A stretch of DNA of 41,885 nucleotides from JAYEIA01 sp964472505 (GTDB lineage: Bacteria > Bacteroidota > Bacteroidia > Bacteroidales > JAADGE01), in the NCBI GenBank assembly GCA_964472505.1, contig CAYYQW010000029.1:1-41885 (forward strand), written 5' to 3'. Position numbers and translations under genes: made by a program. The number at the start of each line of letters is the position of its first letter. Positions within the stretch are counted from its first letter, which is position 1. The notes under the pieces were generated by a model. That model was not told the DNA's origin, did no database searches, and saw nothing but the letters and a program-made list of their open reading frames with translations. Positions 14,460 through 23,027 of this stretch are shown in pieces.

Positions 14460-16475
14460 ATGAAGCGAAAAATTGTTTTTTTTATTTTTATACATGTATT
14501 CATGGCCGGTTCGTTATCGGCGCAATATTATTCCGATTTGGATCGGGCGCTCAAAGAACCCGAAAAGGTTGATACACTCAACTTAGGCAATACAAATTTA
14601 ACTGACATACCTCCGGAAATTGAATCATTTGTTAATCTTAGGTATCTGGATATCAGCTATAATGATATTCGGTCATTGCCTCCCGAATTATGCCGTTTGA
14701 CGAATTTAGAAGTTTTGATTGCCGAAGAGAATCGCATTCGCGAATTACCTGAAGAATTTGGAAGCCTGAAGCAATTAAGCCGTTTGAATTTAAAAAATAA
14801 TCGCATCTCTGAGTTACCCAAAAGTTTTTCTGAACTTGAAAACTTGGGATCTGCTGATTTCAGCTCAAATATGCTGGCCGAAGTTCAGAAAGAATTGTAT
14901 CAGCTTCCCAATTTAAAGCGCTTGGTGCTGAGAGATAATCGCATTGAAGAGGTTTCAAAAATGAGAAAAGCCGAGAGCTTGGAATATCTGGATTTATACG
15001 GCAACCGTCTGCAGGATTTTCCTAAAAATCTTTATAAAATCGAAAGTTTAAGATATCTTGAATTAGGAAACAATCGACTTTCAGAATTGGAAGAAGGAAG
15101 CTCCGATTTAATTCATCTGAAATATTTGGGTTTGGAAAATAACCGACTGCGTTCGCTCGGCAGTGATTTTACTAAAGATTTTAATGCCGATGAGTTAAAT
15201 TTGGGTTTTAACAGATTAAAAACCGTTCCGGGAGTTTTATTTAAAAAGAAACATCTAAAATACATTGATTTAAGAGGGAATCAAATACCCGGTGAGATTA
15301 TCAAAGATTTAAGAGATTCATTACACACCACTGAGGTTAATATGCGCCTTAATACTTCCGAGCTCAATGAGGTGGAAGAATTTCTCTCTTTGGAAGAAGC
15401 ATTAAAAAAGCCTTCTGAAGTTTATATTCTAAAATTAATTAATACCCCTGTTATTCCCAATGAAATTTTTAAATTATCTAATTTGCAATCATTAACACTG
15501 GAATCCAATAATCTTGATTTTTTGCCGGAGCGCATGGGTGAGTTGGTAAATTTGGAAATTCTGAAATTGGCCGATAATAATATTGCCGAATTACCCGAAG
15601 GTATTAAGCACCTAAAATACCTTACACGTTTAGATTTGCGCGATAACATGATACAAAGCCTGCCGCCCGAAATAGGGGAACTCAAACGCTTGCAATACAT
15701 TGACCTCAGAAACAATCAACTCAAAGAATTGCCGCCTGAAATTGCAAATTGGAAAAAGCTTGAAATACTCAGTCTGGGCGGGAATAATCTTGAGAAATTA
15801 CCCGAAGAAATCGGGGAATTGGAGAATCTGCTGACTTTATACATAAACCGAAACAAACTCGAAACTTTGCCTGCAAGTATCGGAAATCTTACGGAATTAA
15901 CCGAGTTGGATATTAGCGAGAACGTTCGTTTTAAGGAATTTCCCCCGGAGTTTGTTCAGCTGAAAAAGCTTATAAAAATATCAGCCGGAGATAACAGTTT
16001 AAGAGAGTTGCCTGAGAATTTTCAAAGACTCAGAGATCTCACGGATCTGAATCTTAGGGGGAATTCATTTGACAGCATTAATGAGTCTTTAAGCTTGCTG
16101 CCGCATTTGGAAATACTAAACTTGGCCGCCAATCGTTTTGTTGAATTTCCGGAACCAATTGCAGAAATAACTTCATTAACGAGTTTGAATCTAAGCGATA
16201 ATAAACTGGAGACTTTACCTTCTTCAATTCAAAAATTAAAAAATCTTGAAGATTTCATACTTTACGGAAACCGGATTGAATCATTGCCGCCCGAAATAGG
16301 CAATATGGAAAATCTTCGTAAATTGGATATCTATGGCAATAAGTTAGAAAAACTCCCGGATAACATTTCTAATGCAAGCCGTTTGCGCGAAATAGATTTG
16401 CGACAAAATAATTTTGATAAATCGCGGCAAAACGAACTTAAACGAATATTAGGCGGGGCAGTGGTGCGCTTATAG
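14460..16475 (+). CDS. Secreted leucine-rich repeat protein
   Basis: A 671-residue protein with a signal peptide (cleaved after SLSAQ, residue 22) followed almost entirely by leucine-rich repeats of about 23 residues with consensus L..L.L..N.L..LP..I..L, for example LKYLTRLDLRDNMIQSLPPE. I count more than 20 units. The array is made of two blocks: the opening cap SDLDRALKEPEKVDTLNL (25-42) is echoed at 308-326 as FLSLEEALKKPSEVYILKL, after a degenerate stretch. There is no T9SS sorting domain, lipobox or membrane helix after the signal, so a periplasmic location is likely. The fold implies protein-protein binding; no enzyme domain is seen. It converges with the M16 protease gene, 12 bp apart, with no clear terminator. 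Confidence 0.85.
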   Translation: MKRKIVFFIFIHVFMAGSLSAQYYSDLDRALKEPEKVDTLNLGNTNLTDIPPEIESFVNLRYLDISYNDIRSLPPELCRLTNLEVLIAEENRIRELPEEFGSLKQLSRLNLKNNRISELPKSFSELENLGSADFSSNMLAEVQKELYQLPNLKRLVLRDNRIEEVSKMRKAESLEYLDLYGNRLQDFPKNLYKIESLRYLELGNNRLSELEEGSSDLIHLKYLGLENNRLRSLGSDFTKDFNADELNLGFNRLKTVPGVLFKKKHLKYIDLRGNQIPGEIIKDLRDSLHTTEVNMRLNTSELNEVEEFLSLEEALKKPSEVYILKLINTPVIPNEIFKLSNLQSLTLESNNLDFLPERMGELVNLEILKLADNNIAELPEGIKHLKYLTRLDLRDNMIQSLPPEIGELKRLQYIDLRNNQLKELPPEIANWKKLEILSLGGNNLEKLPEEIGELENLLTLYINRNKLETLPASIGNLTELTELDISENVRFKEFPPEFVQLKKLIKISAGDNSLRELPENFQRLRDLTDLNLRGNSFDSINESLSLLPHLEILNLAANRFVEFPEPIAEITSLTSLNLSDNKLETLPSSIQKLKNLEDFILYGNRIESLPPEIGNMENLRKLDIYGNKLEKLPDNISNASRLREIDLRQNNFDKSRQNELKRILGGAVVRL

Positions 16476-16487
16476 CGTAATGTGGCG

Positions 16488-17732
16488 TCAGTTTTTTCGA
16501 TTTGATTTGTAATATAGTACCGATGCATTCTCGGGACGGAAAATTCTTTCGGCTGCTTTTTGAATGTCGGCGGCTGTTACGGCATTGTATTTTTCGGCTT
16601 CCAAATTCAAGCGCTCAGCTTCGGCCCATAATTCATAATTTGCCAGTGTCATGGCTTTATTGAGCACGCCTTCTTGCGAAAATGCTAAACCGGCTTCGGT
16701 ATTGTTTTTCAGCTTTTGGAGCTCGTATTCACTAATGGGCTCATTTATAAGTCGGTCGATTTCCTCCTGAACAGACGCTTCAGCATCCTCAAAGCTGACA
16801 CCCTCTACAAGATGTCCCGCAAAAACAAACAATCCTTCTTCAATGCTTCCGTTCAAAAATGCGTGGAGGTTCGTAAATAATTTCTTTACTCTTACCGGGC
16901 CTTGGCTAAGCCTGGATGATTCACCGCCGGACAGTATATCTGACAGCAAATCTGCGGCATAAAAATCGGGATGTCTTCGGCTGCAAACATGGTAAGTTCT
17001 GAAAAAAGCATCGTAGGGTACGTCGCGCTCAACGGTAAGGGTGCGGGTTTCATTTTGTTTTGGTTCTGTCGGCAAGCTGCGTTTGGGTACCTTTCTTTTC
17101 TCAATGTCGCCAAACCATTTTTCAGCTAATTCTTTAATGTATTCAGTTTCAAAATTTCCGGCTACCGTAAGTATGGCATTGTTTGGCGCATAATATTTGT
17201 AGAAAAAATCTTTTACATTTTGCATTTCAGCATTTTCAATGTGGCTGATGTCTTTCCCGATAACAGGCCATTGGTAGGGATGCACTTTGTATGCTAAAGG
17301 GCGCAGCAGCAGCCAAATATCGCCGTATGGCCGATTCAGGTAGCGCTCTTTATATTCTTCAATTACCACATTTTTTTGTACTTCAAGTGATTTATCCGTA
17401 AAAGCCAAGGCATTCATTCGGTCGGACTCTAACCAGAAAGCCGTTTCAATATTTGATTTCGGAAGGCTGATGTAGTAATTGGTATAATCATTACTTGTAA
17501 AAGCATTATTTTTTCCGCCGGCCGCTTCTAAGGCACGGTCGTATTTGGGTATGTTTTCAGAGCCTCCAAACATCAGATGTTCAAACAGATGAGCAAAACC
17601 CGTTTGTTGCGAATTTTCATCTTTTGAGCCTACATCGTAAATTAAGTTTATGGCTGCAAGAGGACTTGTGGTATCTTTATGAACAATTACGCGCAAGCCG
17701 TTGTCCAGTGTAAATCTGTCAAATTTGAGCAT
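16488..17732 (-). CDS. M16 family zinc metalloprotease
   Basis: A 414-residue M16 (insulinase/pitrilysin) peptidase. The inverted zinc motif HLFEH is at residues 48-52, and the downstream acidic segment VVIEEYKERY supplies the third ligand. The second half is an M16_C-type domain (AILTVAGNF, then ILSGGESSRLSQ). No signal peptide is visible, so it is probably cytoplasmic, or an unusual export is used. The length is that of the small one-chain M16B type that works as a pair or homodimer. It is 14 bp downstream of the nitronate monooxygenase-like gene and surely co-transcribed with it. The substrate is probably small peptides or unfolded fragments. Confidence 0.9.
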   Translation of the reverse strand: MLKFDRFTLDNGLRVIVHKDTTSPLAAINLIYDVGSKDENSQQTGFAHLFEHLMFGGSENIPKYDRALEAAGGKNNAFTSNDYTNYYISLPKSNIETAFWLESDRMNALAFTDKSLEVQKNVVIEEYKERYLNRPYGDIWLLLRPLAYKVHPYQWPVIGKDISHIENAEMQNVKDFFYKYYAPNNAILTVAGNFETEYIKELAEKWFGDIEKRKVPKRSLPTEPKQNETRTLTVERDVPYDAFFRTYHVCSRRHPDFYAADLLSDILSGGESSRLSQGPVRVKKLFTNLHAFLNGSIEEGLFVFAGHLVEGVSFEDAEASVQEEIDRLINEPISEYELQKLKNNTEAGLAFSQEGVLNKAMTLANYELWAEAERLNLEAEKYNAVTAADIQKAAERIFRPENASVLYYKSNRKN

Positions 17733-17746
17733 TTTCCGTATGGGTA

Positions 17747-18700
17747 TTAAAAATTGTATTTCAATTGGTTTAACTCTTCTAAGGCTTGTTTGTATTCATT
17801 TATCAAACTCACCATAATCTCTTTTGCGGGAAGCACTTCATCAATAAGCGCCGCAATTTGTCCGATTTCCAGCTCGCCTTCAATTTCATCGCCTTCAAAC
17901 ATGCCGGCTTTTGCGCGGCCTTTTCCGAGTAATTCACTTAGCTTTTCTCTGTCGGTACCGGCAAGCTCGGCTTTTTGTATGGCTTGGGCAAAAGCGTTCT
18001 TTATGAGCCTTACCGGAATTAATTGCTTCATCATCAGTTGCGTGTCGCCTTCCTGTACTCGGATGATGGCTTTTTTGAAATTTTCATGAGCCGATGATTC
18101 TTCCGAAGCCGCAAATCGGCTCCCAATTTGAACTCCGTCAGCACCGAGTGTCATTACCGCAAGCATGGCCTTGCCCGTGGCAATTCCGCCGGCTGCCAAA
18201 AGCGGCTTCTCTGTAACAGCCCTCACAACCGGAATGAGGCTAAGCGTAGTGGTTTCTTCTCTGCCGTTATGTCCGCCGGCTTCAAAGCCTTCGGCTACAA
18301 TGGCATCAACGCCGGCTTCATCGGCTTTTTTGGCGAATTTTGAGTTGGCAACTACATGAGCAACTTTTATGCCTTCATTCTGCAGGCCTGTTGTATATGT
18401 TTTTGGATTCCCCGCGGATGTAAAGACAATGCTTACTTTTTCATCAATAATTATCTGCATAATTTCCTCGATATCAGGATATATGAGCGGAACATTAACG
18501 CCAAAAGGTTTTTGGGTGGCGGCCTTGGCTTTTCGTATATGTTCTCGCAAAACGTCCGGATACATTGAGCCGGCGCCTATCAGACCAAGTCCGCCGGCAT
18601 TACTCACCGCCGCGGCTAATTTATAGCCGGAACACCATACCATTCCTCCTTGTATTACGGGGTATTTAATCTTGAATAAATCCGTTATTGTATTTGCCAT
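17747..18700 (-). CDS. Nitronate monooxygenase / FabK-like FMN flavoprotein
   Basis: A 317-residue TIM-barrel flavoprotein. It shows the family N-terminus (YPVIQGGMVWCSGYKLAAAV followed by NAGGLGLIG), the FMN phosphate-binding segments LAAGGIATGKAM and ADGVQIGSRF, and the catalytic-region histidine in EAGGHNG. This family includes nitronate monooxygenase and the enoyl-ACP reductase FabK, which cannot be told apart with certainty by motif alone. The EAGGHNG form occurs in both. It is the first gene of an operon with the M16 protease and has a good -7 box just upstream. Confidence 0.85.
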   Translation of the reverse strand: MANTITDLFKIKYPVIQGGMVWCSGYKLAAAVSNAGGLGLIGAGSMYPDVLREHIRKAKAATQKPFGVNVPLIYPDIEEIMQIIIDEKVSIVFTSAGNPKTYTTGLQNEGIKVAHVVANSKFAKKADEAGVDAIVAEGFEAGGHNGREETTTLSLIPVVRAVTEKPLLAAGGIATGKAMLAVMTLGADGVQIGSRFAASEESSAHENFKKAIIRVQEGDTQLMMKQLIPVRLIKNAFAQAIQKAELAGTDREKLSELLGKGRAKAGMFEGDEIEGELEIGQIAALIDEVLPAKEIMVSLINEYKQALEELNQLKYNF

Positions 18701-18718
18701 AACTCATACTTTAAGCGG

Positions 18719-18726
18719 CAAATGTA
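18719..18726 (-). promoter_or_regulatory. -7 box TACATTTG of the nitronate monooxygenase-M16 operon
   Basis: On the minus strand this reads TACATTTG, matching TAnnTTTG, 18 bases before the ATG at 18700. The remaining 18727-19030 stretch shows no gene on either strand. Confidence 0.5.
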
Positions 18727-19030
18727 ATAAAAAAACTCGCTTATCGGAAAGCCGGCACGATTTTGAGTTTTATTGGATAATTTTTTTGAACAGTTATTGC
18801 TGAAGTTTCGCAGCATAATTTTCTTTACTCGTGTTTTTGATATAAGATGTAAGACAATTGTGTAATTGGATTGCAAAACGGATAAATGCCGGCTTTAAAC
18901 CGATGCAAAAGCTTACTATCCGATGAGCTGAAGCGGTTTTAAGGTATGTTGTTTGACAGTTGATTTTTTTATTTAATACGATTCTAATTCAAATTCGCGT
19001 TTTGTCTTGCTAATGAATGCTGTATCTAAG

Positions 19031-19104
19031 TTTTTAGAACGTGTTAAAATTTGTTAAAGAGTTTTAGCTTAAATACTAACAATTTGTGCTAAACGTTCTG
19101 AAAA
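19031..19104 (+). promoter_or_regulatory. Long inverted repeat upstream of the small basic ORF
   Basis: TTTTTAGAACGT (19031-19042) and ACGTTCTGAAAA (19093-19104) are inverted repeats over 12 bp with one G-T pair, separated by 50 bases rich in TTGTTAA-like motifs. The right arm ends 15 bases before ATG 19120, so the structure would sit in the leader or flank a regulator-bound promoter. Confidence 0.45.
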
Positions 19105-19119
19105 TAAAACGATAAGCTT

Positions 19120-19317
19120 ATGAAAAAAAATTCTACAATTTTCTACACTTACAATGCTTTAAATCAACCAATGGCTAAAAAGCGGAAGGAAAAATACCGG
19201 AAAGTTTTGACAGAGGAGAAGCTTTTGTCCAAGTATCTTGATACGGCTGCGGTAAAAGCTCCCGAGTCGGTTTGCAGGGTGATTTTAGATTATGCCTGCA
19301 AAGTTTCTGAAAAATAA
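19120..19317 (+). CDS. Small basic protein of unknown function
   Basis: A 65-residue ORF with a strongly basic middle (AKKRKEKYRKVLTEEKLL) and a C-terminal helix-like end (VCRVILDYACKVSEK). An in-frame ATG at 19171 would give a 48-residue version starting MAKKRKEK. I recognise no family. Support for a real gene comes from its context: it stands alone in a 1.2-kb gap, is followed within 35 bases by a strong intrinsic terminator, and is preceded by a designed-looking inverted repeat. It has no signal peptide or membrane segment. The basic character suggests nucleic-acid or ribosome binding, but that is a guess. Confidence 0.6.
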   Translation: MKKNSTIFYTYNALNQPMAKKRKEKYRKVLTEEKLLSKYLDTAAVKAPESVCRVILDYACKVSEK

Positions 19318-19347
19318 GTTTTGTAAGTTTTAGAAATTCAAAATGAT

Positions 19348-19384
19348 AACAGCCGGATAATTCAATTTATCCGGCTGTTTTTTG
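19348..19384 (+). terminator. Intrinsic terminator after the small basic ORF
   Basis: AACAGCCGGATAA (19348-19360) pairs perfectly with TTATCCGGCTGTT (19367-19379) around a 6-base loop, followed by a T-rich tail. This is the clearest intrinsic terminator in the window. Confidence 0.9.
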
Positions 19385-19526
19385 TTTTGACTTTTTCTTC
19401 AAGCTTGCTCATTTTTTTCTGTGTATGAAGTAACAGTGGGTACAGATATACAAGTTTGAATATTTAATCTGTTTTATAACAGTTGGTATTTTTATATAAT
19501 ACATTTAAAAGTTTTACAATAAATAC

Positions 19527-19534
19527 TATCTTTG
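19527..19534 (+). promoter_or_regulatory. -7 box TATCTTTG in the nrfHA upstream region
   Basis: An exact TAnnTTTG match 369 bases before nrfH. If used, nrfHA would have a leader of more than 350 bases. The rest of 19385-19902 holds no ORF I believe in and no clear FNR or Crp palindrome. Confidence 0.3.
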
Positions 19535-19902
19535 TGTGGTATTTAGGCGTAGTATAATTTACAAAAAACTATTTTTAAAAATGAATGCTACTAATGAGAC
19601 ATTTCTGCATAAAAAGCTTACTTGAAGATTCGATTGCGAGTTGAATGATTGTACATGAATAATTTCAAGGAACTAAGCACACCGGAGTTTTCAAAAATAA
19701 TATTTTGTTATGTAGAATGAATATAAATACTATTAATGTATAGCATTTCTGTTACATTTTTATTAAATTTGGGAAAAGTCGTTTGTTATAAATTTTAATG
19801 TAATCGACCGTTTTCAAAATTGATATATAACGATGAAATTGGACATTATAGACAAACTCTAATTAATGCTGTACAATGTAACTCTTAATATACTGTAAGA
19901 AT

Positions 19903-20499
19903 ATGAGAAAACTTATTAAATTTTTAATACCTCCGCAAAAATGGAAACTGCCGGTTATTGTGCTTCTGGGTATCATGGTAGGTTTGGCCTTATATATGTT
20001 TCGAGCATCCAATGCCGTATCTTATTTGTCGGATGAACCGGAGACCTGTATCAACTGCCACGTAATGATACCGCAATATGCGGCTTGGAGTCACAGCTCA
20101 CATCGCGAACATGCACATTGTAATGATTGTCATGTACCGCATAATAACTTTTTCAACAAATATATGTTTAAAGCTAAAGACGGTATGAGACATGCTACCA
20201 TGTTCACATTGCGTTTGGAGCCGGAAGCCATTGTTATTAAAGATGCCGGCGCAGCCGTTGTTCAAGAGAATTGCAAGCGTTGTCATGAACATACCAATGA
20301 AGAAGTGGCAGCTATAGATTATACTTTTGAGAATGCCGTACACGGTGAAGGAAAGCTTTGTTGGGATTGTCATCGGGAAGTGCCGCACGGCGGTATTAGG
20401 AGCTTGTCTTCAACACCGCATGCACTTGTACCGGAAAAAAAGTACACGGTACCAAGTTGGCTTAAAGATATGTTGGAACCAAAACCGACTAAAAACTAA
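19903..20499 (+). CDS. nrfH: Cytochrome c nitrite reductase small subunit
   Basis: A 198-residue NapC/NirT-type membrane cytochrome. One N-terminal membrane helix (VIVLLGIMVGLALYMF) anchors it in the inner membrane. Four CxxCH haem sites follow: CINCH, CNDCH, CKRCH and CWDCH. It takes electrons from menaquinol and passes them to NrfA on the periplasmic side. It is 31 bp upstream of nrfA, in the usual nrfHA order and clearly one operon. Haem attachment needs a cytochrome c maturation system, which is not in the window. Confidence 0.95.
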   Translation: MRKLIKFLIPPQKWKLPVIVLLGIMVGLALYMFRASNAVSYLSDEPETCINCHVMIPQYAAWSHSSHREHAHCNDCHVPHNNFFNKYMFKAKDGMRHATMFTLRLEPEAIVIKDAGAAVVQENCKRCHEHTNEEVAAIDYTFENAVHGEGKLCWDCHREVPHGGIRSLSSTPHALVPEKKYTVPSWLKDMLEPKPTKN

Positions 20500-20530
20500 A
20501 AATTAATTATTTAAAAATAAATTTCAGATT

Positions 20531-22036
20531 ATGGAAAACAAAAGAAAACCATGGGTAAATTGGGCAATTTTTTTAGGAACAATAGTTGTCGTGTTCTTTC
20601 TCGGCTTATTGGCCTCATCCATTACCGAACGAAAAGCCGAACAAGTTTCTACTTATAAACCCACAGTTGAAATATCCGAATGGGAACCGCGCAATGAAGT
20701 TTGGGGTAAAAATTTTCCTCAGCAATTCCGATCTTATCAGCAAACAAAAGATAGCTCTTTCAGAAGCAAATATAACGGCAATGCCATGATTGATATGCTG
20801 GAAGAAGATCCGCGTTTAGTGGTTTTGTGGGCCGGTTATGGTTTTGCCAAAGATTATAATCAAGGCCGAGGCCATTATTATGCAATAGAAGATATGTATA
20901 ACACTTTGCGAACCGGCGGCCCCACAGGACCGGATGACGGCCCCATGCCCGCTACCTGTTGGACTTGTAAAAGCCCCGATGTGCCTCGCCTTATGGATGA
21001 AATGGGTGCAGCCGAATTTTATAAAGGCAAATGGGCAGAAAAAGGCCCCGAAATTGTTAACCACATCGGTTGTGCCGATTGCCATGAGCCCGAAAGTATG
21101 GAGCTACGTATCAGCCGTCCGGCACTAATTGAAGCTTTTGACCGACAAGGTAAAGAAATTGAAAATTTCTCTCATCAAGAAATGCGCTCACTGGTTTGTG
21201 CACAATGCCATGTGGAATATTACTTTAAAACCGACCGACCGGATGCCGAAGGTATTCCGTACCTTACATTTCCGTGGGATAATGGTTTTACGGTAGAAGA
21301 TATGGAGGAATATTACGACAAAGCTGAATTTTCCGACTGGACACATGCGCTTAGTAAAGCTCCCATGCTGAAAGCTCAGCACCCGGGATACGAAGTCTTT
21401 ATGACGGGAATTCATGCCGAGCGTGGTGTATCTTGTGCCGATTGCCACATGCCGTACAAAACCGAAGGCGGACAAAAATATACCAATCATCACATGCAAA
21501 GCCCGCTGAATAATATTGCCAACACTTGTCAGGTATGCCACAGAGAAGAAGCTGAAACTTTAGTGCAAAACGTGTATGACCGACAAGATAAAATAATTGC
21601 AAATCGTGATAAGCTCGAAATGCTGCTTGTGCGTGCTCATGTAGAAGCTAAAAAAGCTTGGGACTTGGGTGCTTCCGAAGAGCAAATGAAAGCTGTTCTT
21701 ACCGATATTCGCCACGGACAATGGCGTTGGGATTATGCCGCAGCGAGTCACGGAGGTTCTTTTCACTCGCCGGTAGAAATTGGGCGTGTAATATCTAAAG
21801 GCATTACCGTTACACAAGAAGCCAGAATAAAATTGGCAAAACTCTTTGTACAACTTGGTTTCGAAGGCGAAGTGCCTTATCCGGATATATCCACCAAAGA
21901 AAAAGCGCAAGCATTTATAGGCTTGGATATGGATAAACTTGAGGCCGAAAAGAAAGCCTTCAAAGAAAATCTTTTGCATAGATGGAAAGAAGAAGCCAAA
22001 AAAAGGGAAGACAGTTGGGAAGTGAAATATTATTAA
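20531..22036 (+). CDS. nrfA: Ammonia-forming cytochrome c nitrite reductase (catalytic subunit)
   Basis: A 501-residue pentahaem enzyme. The N-terminal hydrophobic segment (WAIFLGTIVVVFFLGLLASS) is a signal or anchor. The active-site haem uses the lysine-ligated CWTCK motif; the other four are CADCH, CAQCH, CADCH and CQVCH, so all five are intact. Conserved surroundings such as HAERGVSCADCHMPY and the C-terminal helical part (HGGSFHSPVEIGRV) are present. With NrfH it reduces nitrite to ammonium with six electrons in the periplasm, supporting anaerobic respiration (DNRA) or nitrite detoxification. Confidence 0.97.
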   Translation: MENKRKPWVNWAIFLGTIVVVFFLGLLASSITERKAEQVSTYKPTVEISEWEPRNEVWGKNFPQQFRSYQQTKDSSFRSKYNGNAMIDMLEEDPRLVVLWAGYGFAKDYNQGRGHYYAIEDMYNTLRTGGPTGPDDGPMPATCWTCKSPDVPRLMDEMGAAEFYKGKWAEKGPEIVNHIGCADCHEPESMELRISRPALIEAFDRQGKEIENFSHQEMRSLVCAQCHVEYYFKTDRPDAEGIPYLTFPWDNGFTVEDMEEYYDKAEFSDWTHALSKAPMLKAQHPGYEVFMTGIHAERGVSCADCHMPYKTEGGQKYTNHHMQSPLNNIANTCQVCHREEAETLVQNVYDRQDKIIANRDKLEMLLVRAHVEAKKAWDLGASEEQMKAVLTDIRHGQWRWDYAAASHGGSFHSPVEIGRVISKGITVTQEARIKLAKLFVQLGFEGEVPYPDISTKEKAQAFIGLDMDKLEAEKKAFKENLLHRWKEEAKKREDSWEVKYY

Positions 22037-22053
22037 GCAATTTTTTCACCATT

Positions 22054-22087
22054 AAAAAGCCTGTATCAATCTTATGCGGGCTTTTTT
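22054..22087. terminator. Terminator between convergent nrfA and ppx/gppA
   Basis: AAAAAGCCTG (22054-22063) pairs with CGGGCTTTTT (with one G-T pair) ending near 22086, around a 12-base loop. T-runs occur on both strands, so it probably serves both convergent operons. Confidence 0.75.
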
Positions 22088-22107
22088 GGCAAAATACTTT
22101 AGAGGCT

Positions 22108-22995
22108 TTAAAAGTCGAAGCGGCTTGTAAACAACTCAGAAATAACCGCATCGCCTATACCAACTTTAGGCACGATGATGGTTTTTGTTTTGAGTTCTTT
22201 GAGTATTTTCATATAAACTTCGGCTGCCGGCACAATAACATCGGCACGGTCGTAGCGCAAATTGTATTCCAGCATGCGTTGTTTTATATTCAGCGGAGCC
22301 AGTTGCTTGTGCAGGGAGTTGATGTGGGAATATTTGAGCTCATTTTTCCCGACCATTTTACTGATTTTATTGATATTACCACCGGAGCCTACCGGTTGTA
22401 ATTCACCAAATTCCTTTTTCAATTTCCTGAGAGTTTTCAGCATTTTTTCAAATTCTTTTTCATCGGCCAAACCGCTTATTATGCGCACCGTACCAATTTT
22501 GAAAGATTTTGAGCGCAAAATCTCTGTGTCTCTGAAAACACTCAAATCCAAACTGCCGCCTCCCAAATCGGCCGAGAGAAACGATTGATTGTCGGGCAGA
22601 CTGTTTTTCATTAGTCGGCTGAGTATTTCCGCCTCTTGCTTGCCGCTAATCATTTGAACGGCAATACCGGTTTGTTTTTCAATTTTTTCGATTACGGCAT
22701 TTCCGTTTTCAGCAGTTCTTACAGCCGACGTTGCCACAGCCTTATAACTACTCACACCGTAGAAAGCCATCAGGTCTTTGAATATGTGCATACCTTTAAG
22801 AAACTGCTCTTCTTTTTTTTCCCGGATGTATCCGTATTTAAAGACATCTCCGCCTAATCGTAGTGGTAAACGCAGGTAGGCGGTTTTCTTTATCATGGAA
22901 TTGTTATAATTTTTACCCGGAATAATATCTTTCACAATCAAACGTGCGGCATTTGAGCCGATGTCGATACCGGCTATTATTTCGCTTGCTATCAT
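22108..22995 (-). CDS. Ppx/GppA family exopolyphosphatase
   Basis: A 295-residue protein of the ASKHA (actin-like ATPase) superfamily. It shows the N-terminal phosphate-1 motif AGIDIGSNAARLIV, the segment YKAVATSAVRTAENG, the phosphate-2 motif LSADLGGGSLDLSV, and a closing PAAEVYMKILKELK with VGIGDAVI. At this length it is the short Ppx/GppA core without the C-terminal HD domain of the Escherichia coli enzymes. It hydrolyses polyphosphate or the pppGpp 5' phosphate; which one cannot be told. It is 32 bp downstream of phoH on the same strand, probably one operon, linking two phosphate or stringent-response related functions. Confidence 0.9.
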   Translation of the reverse strand: MIASEIIAGIDIGSNAARLIVKDIIPGKNYNNSMIKKTAYLRLPLRLGGDVFKYGYIREKKEEQFLKGMHIFKDLMAFYGVSSYKAVATSAVRTAENGNAVIEKIEKQTGIAVQMISGKQEAEILSRLMKNSLPDNQSFLSADLGGGSLDLSVFRDTEILRSKSFKIGTVRIISGLADEKEFEKMLKTLRKLKKEFGELQPVGSGGNINKISKMVGKNELKYSHINSLHKQLAPLNIKQRMLEYNLRYDRADVIVPAAEVYMKILKELKTKTIIVPKVGIGDAVISELFTSRFDF

Positions 22996-23027
22996 AATTT
23001 TTTTAAGTTTTTAGCTGTTTATAATTT

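Noticed and set aside
18685..18876. Small minus-strand ORF upstream of the nitronate monooxygenase gene
   Set aside because: It overlaps the start and promoter of that gene and has no recognisable features.
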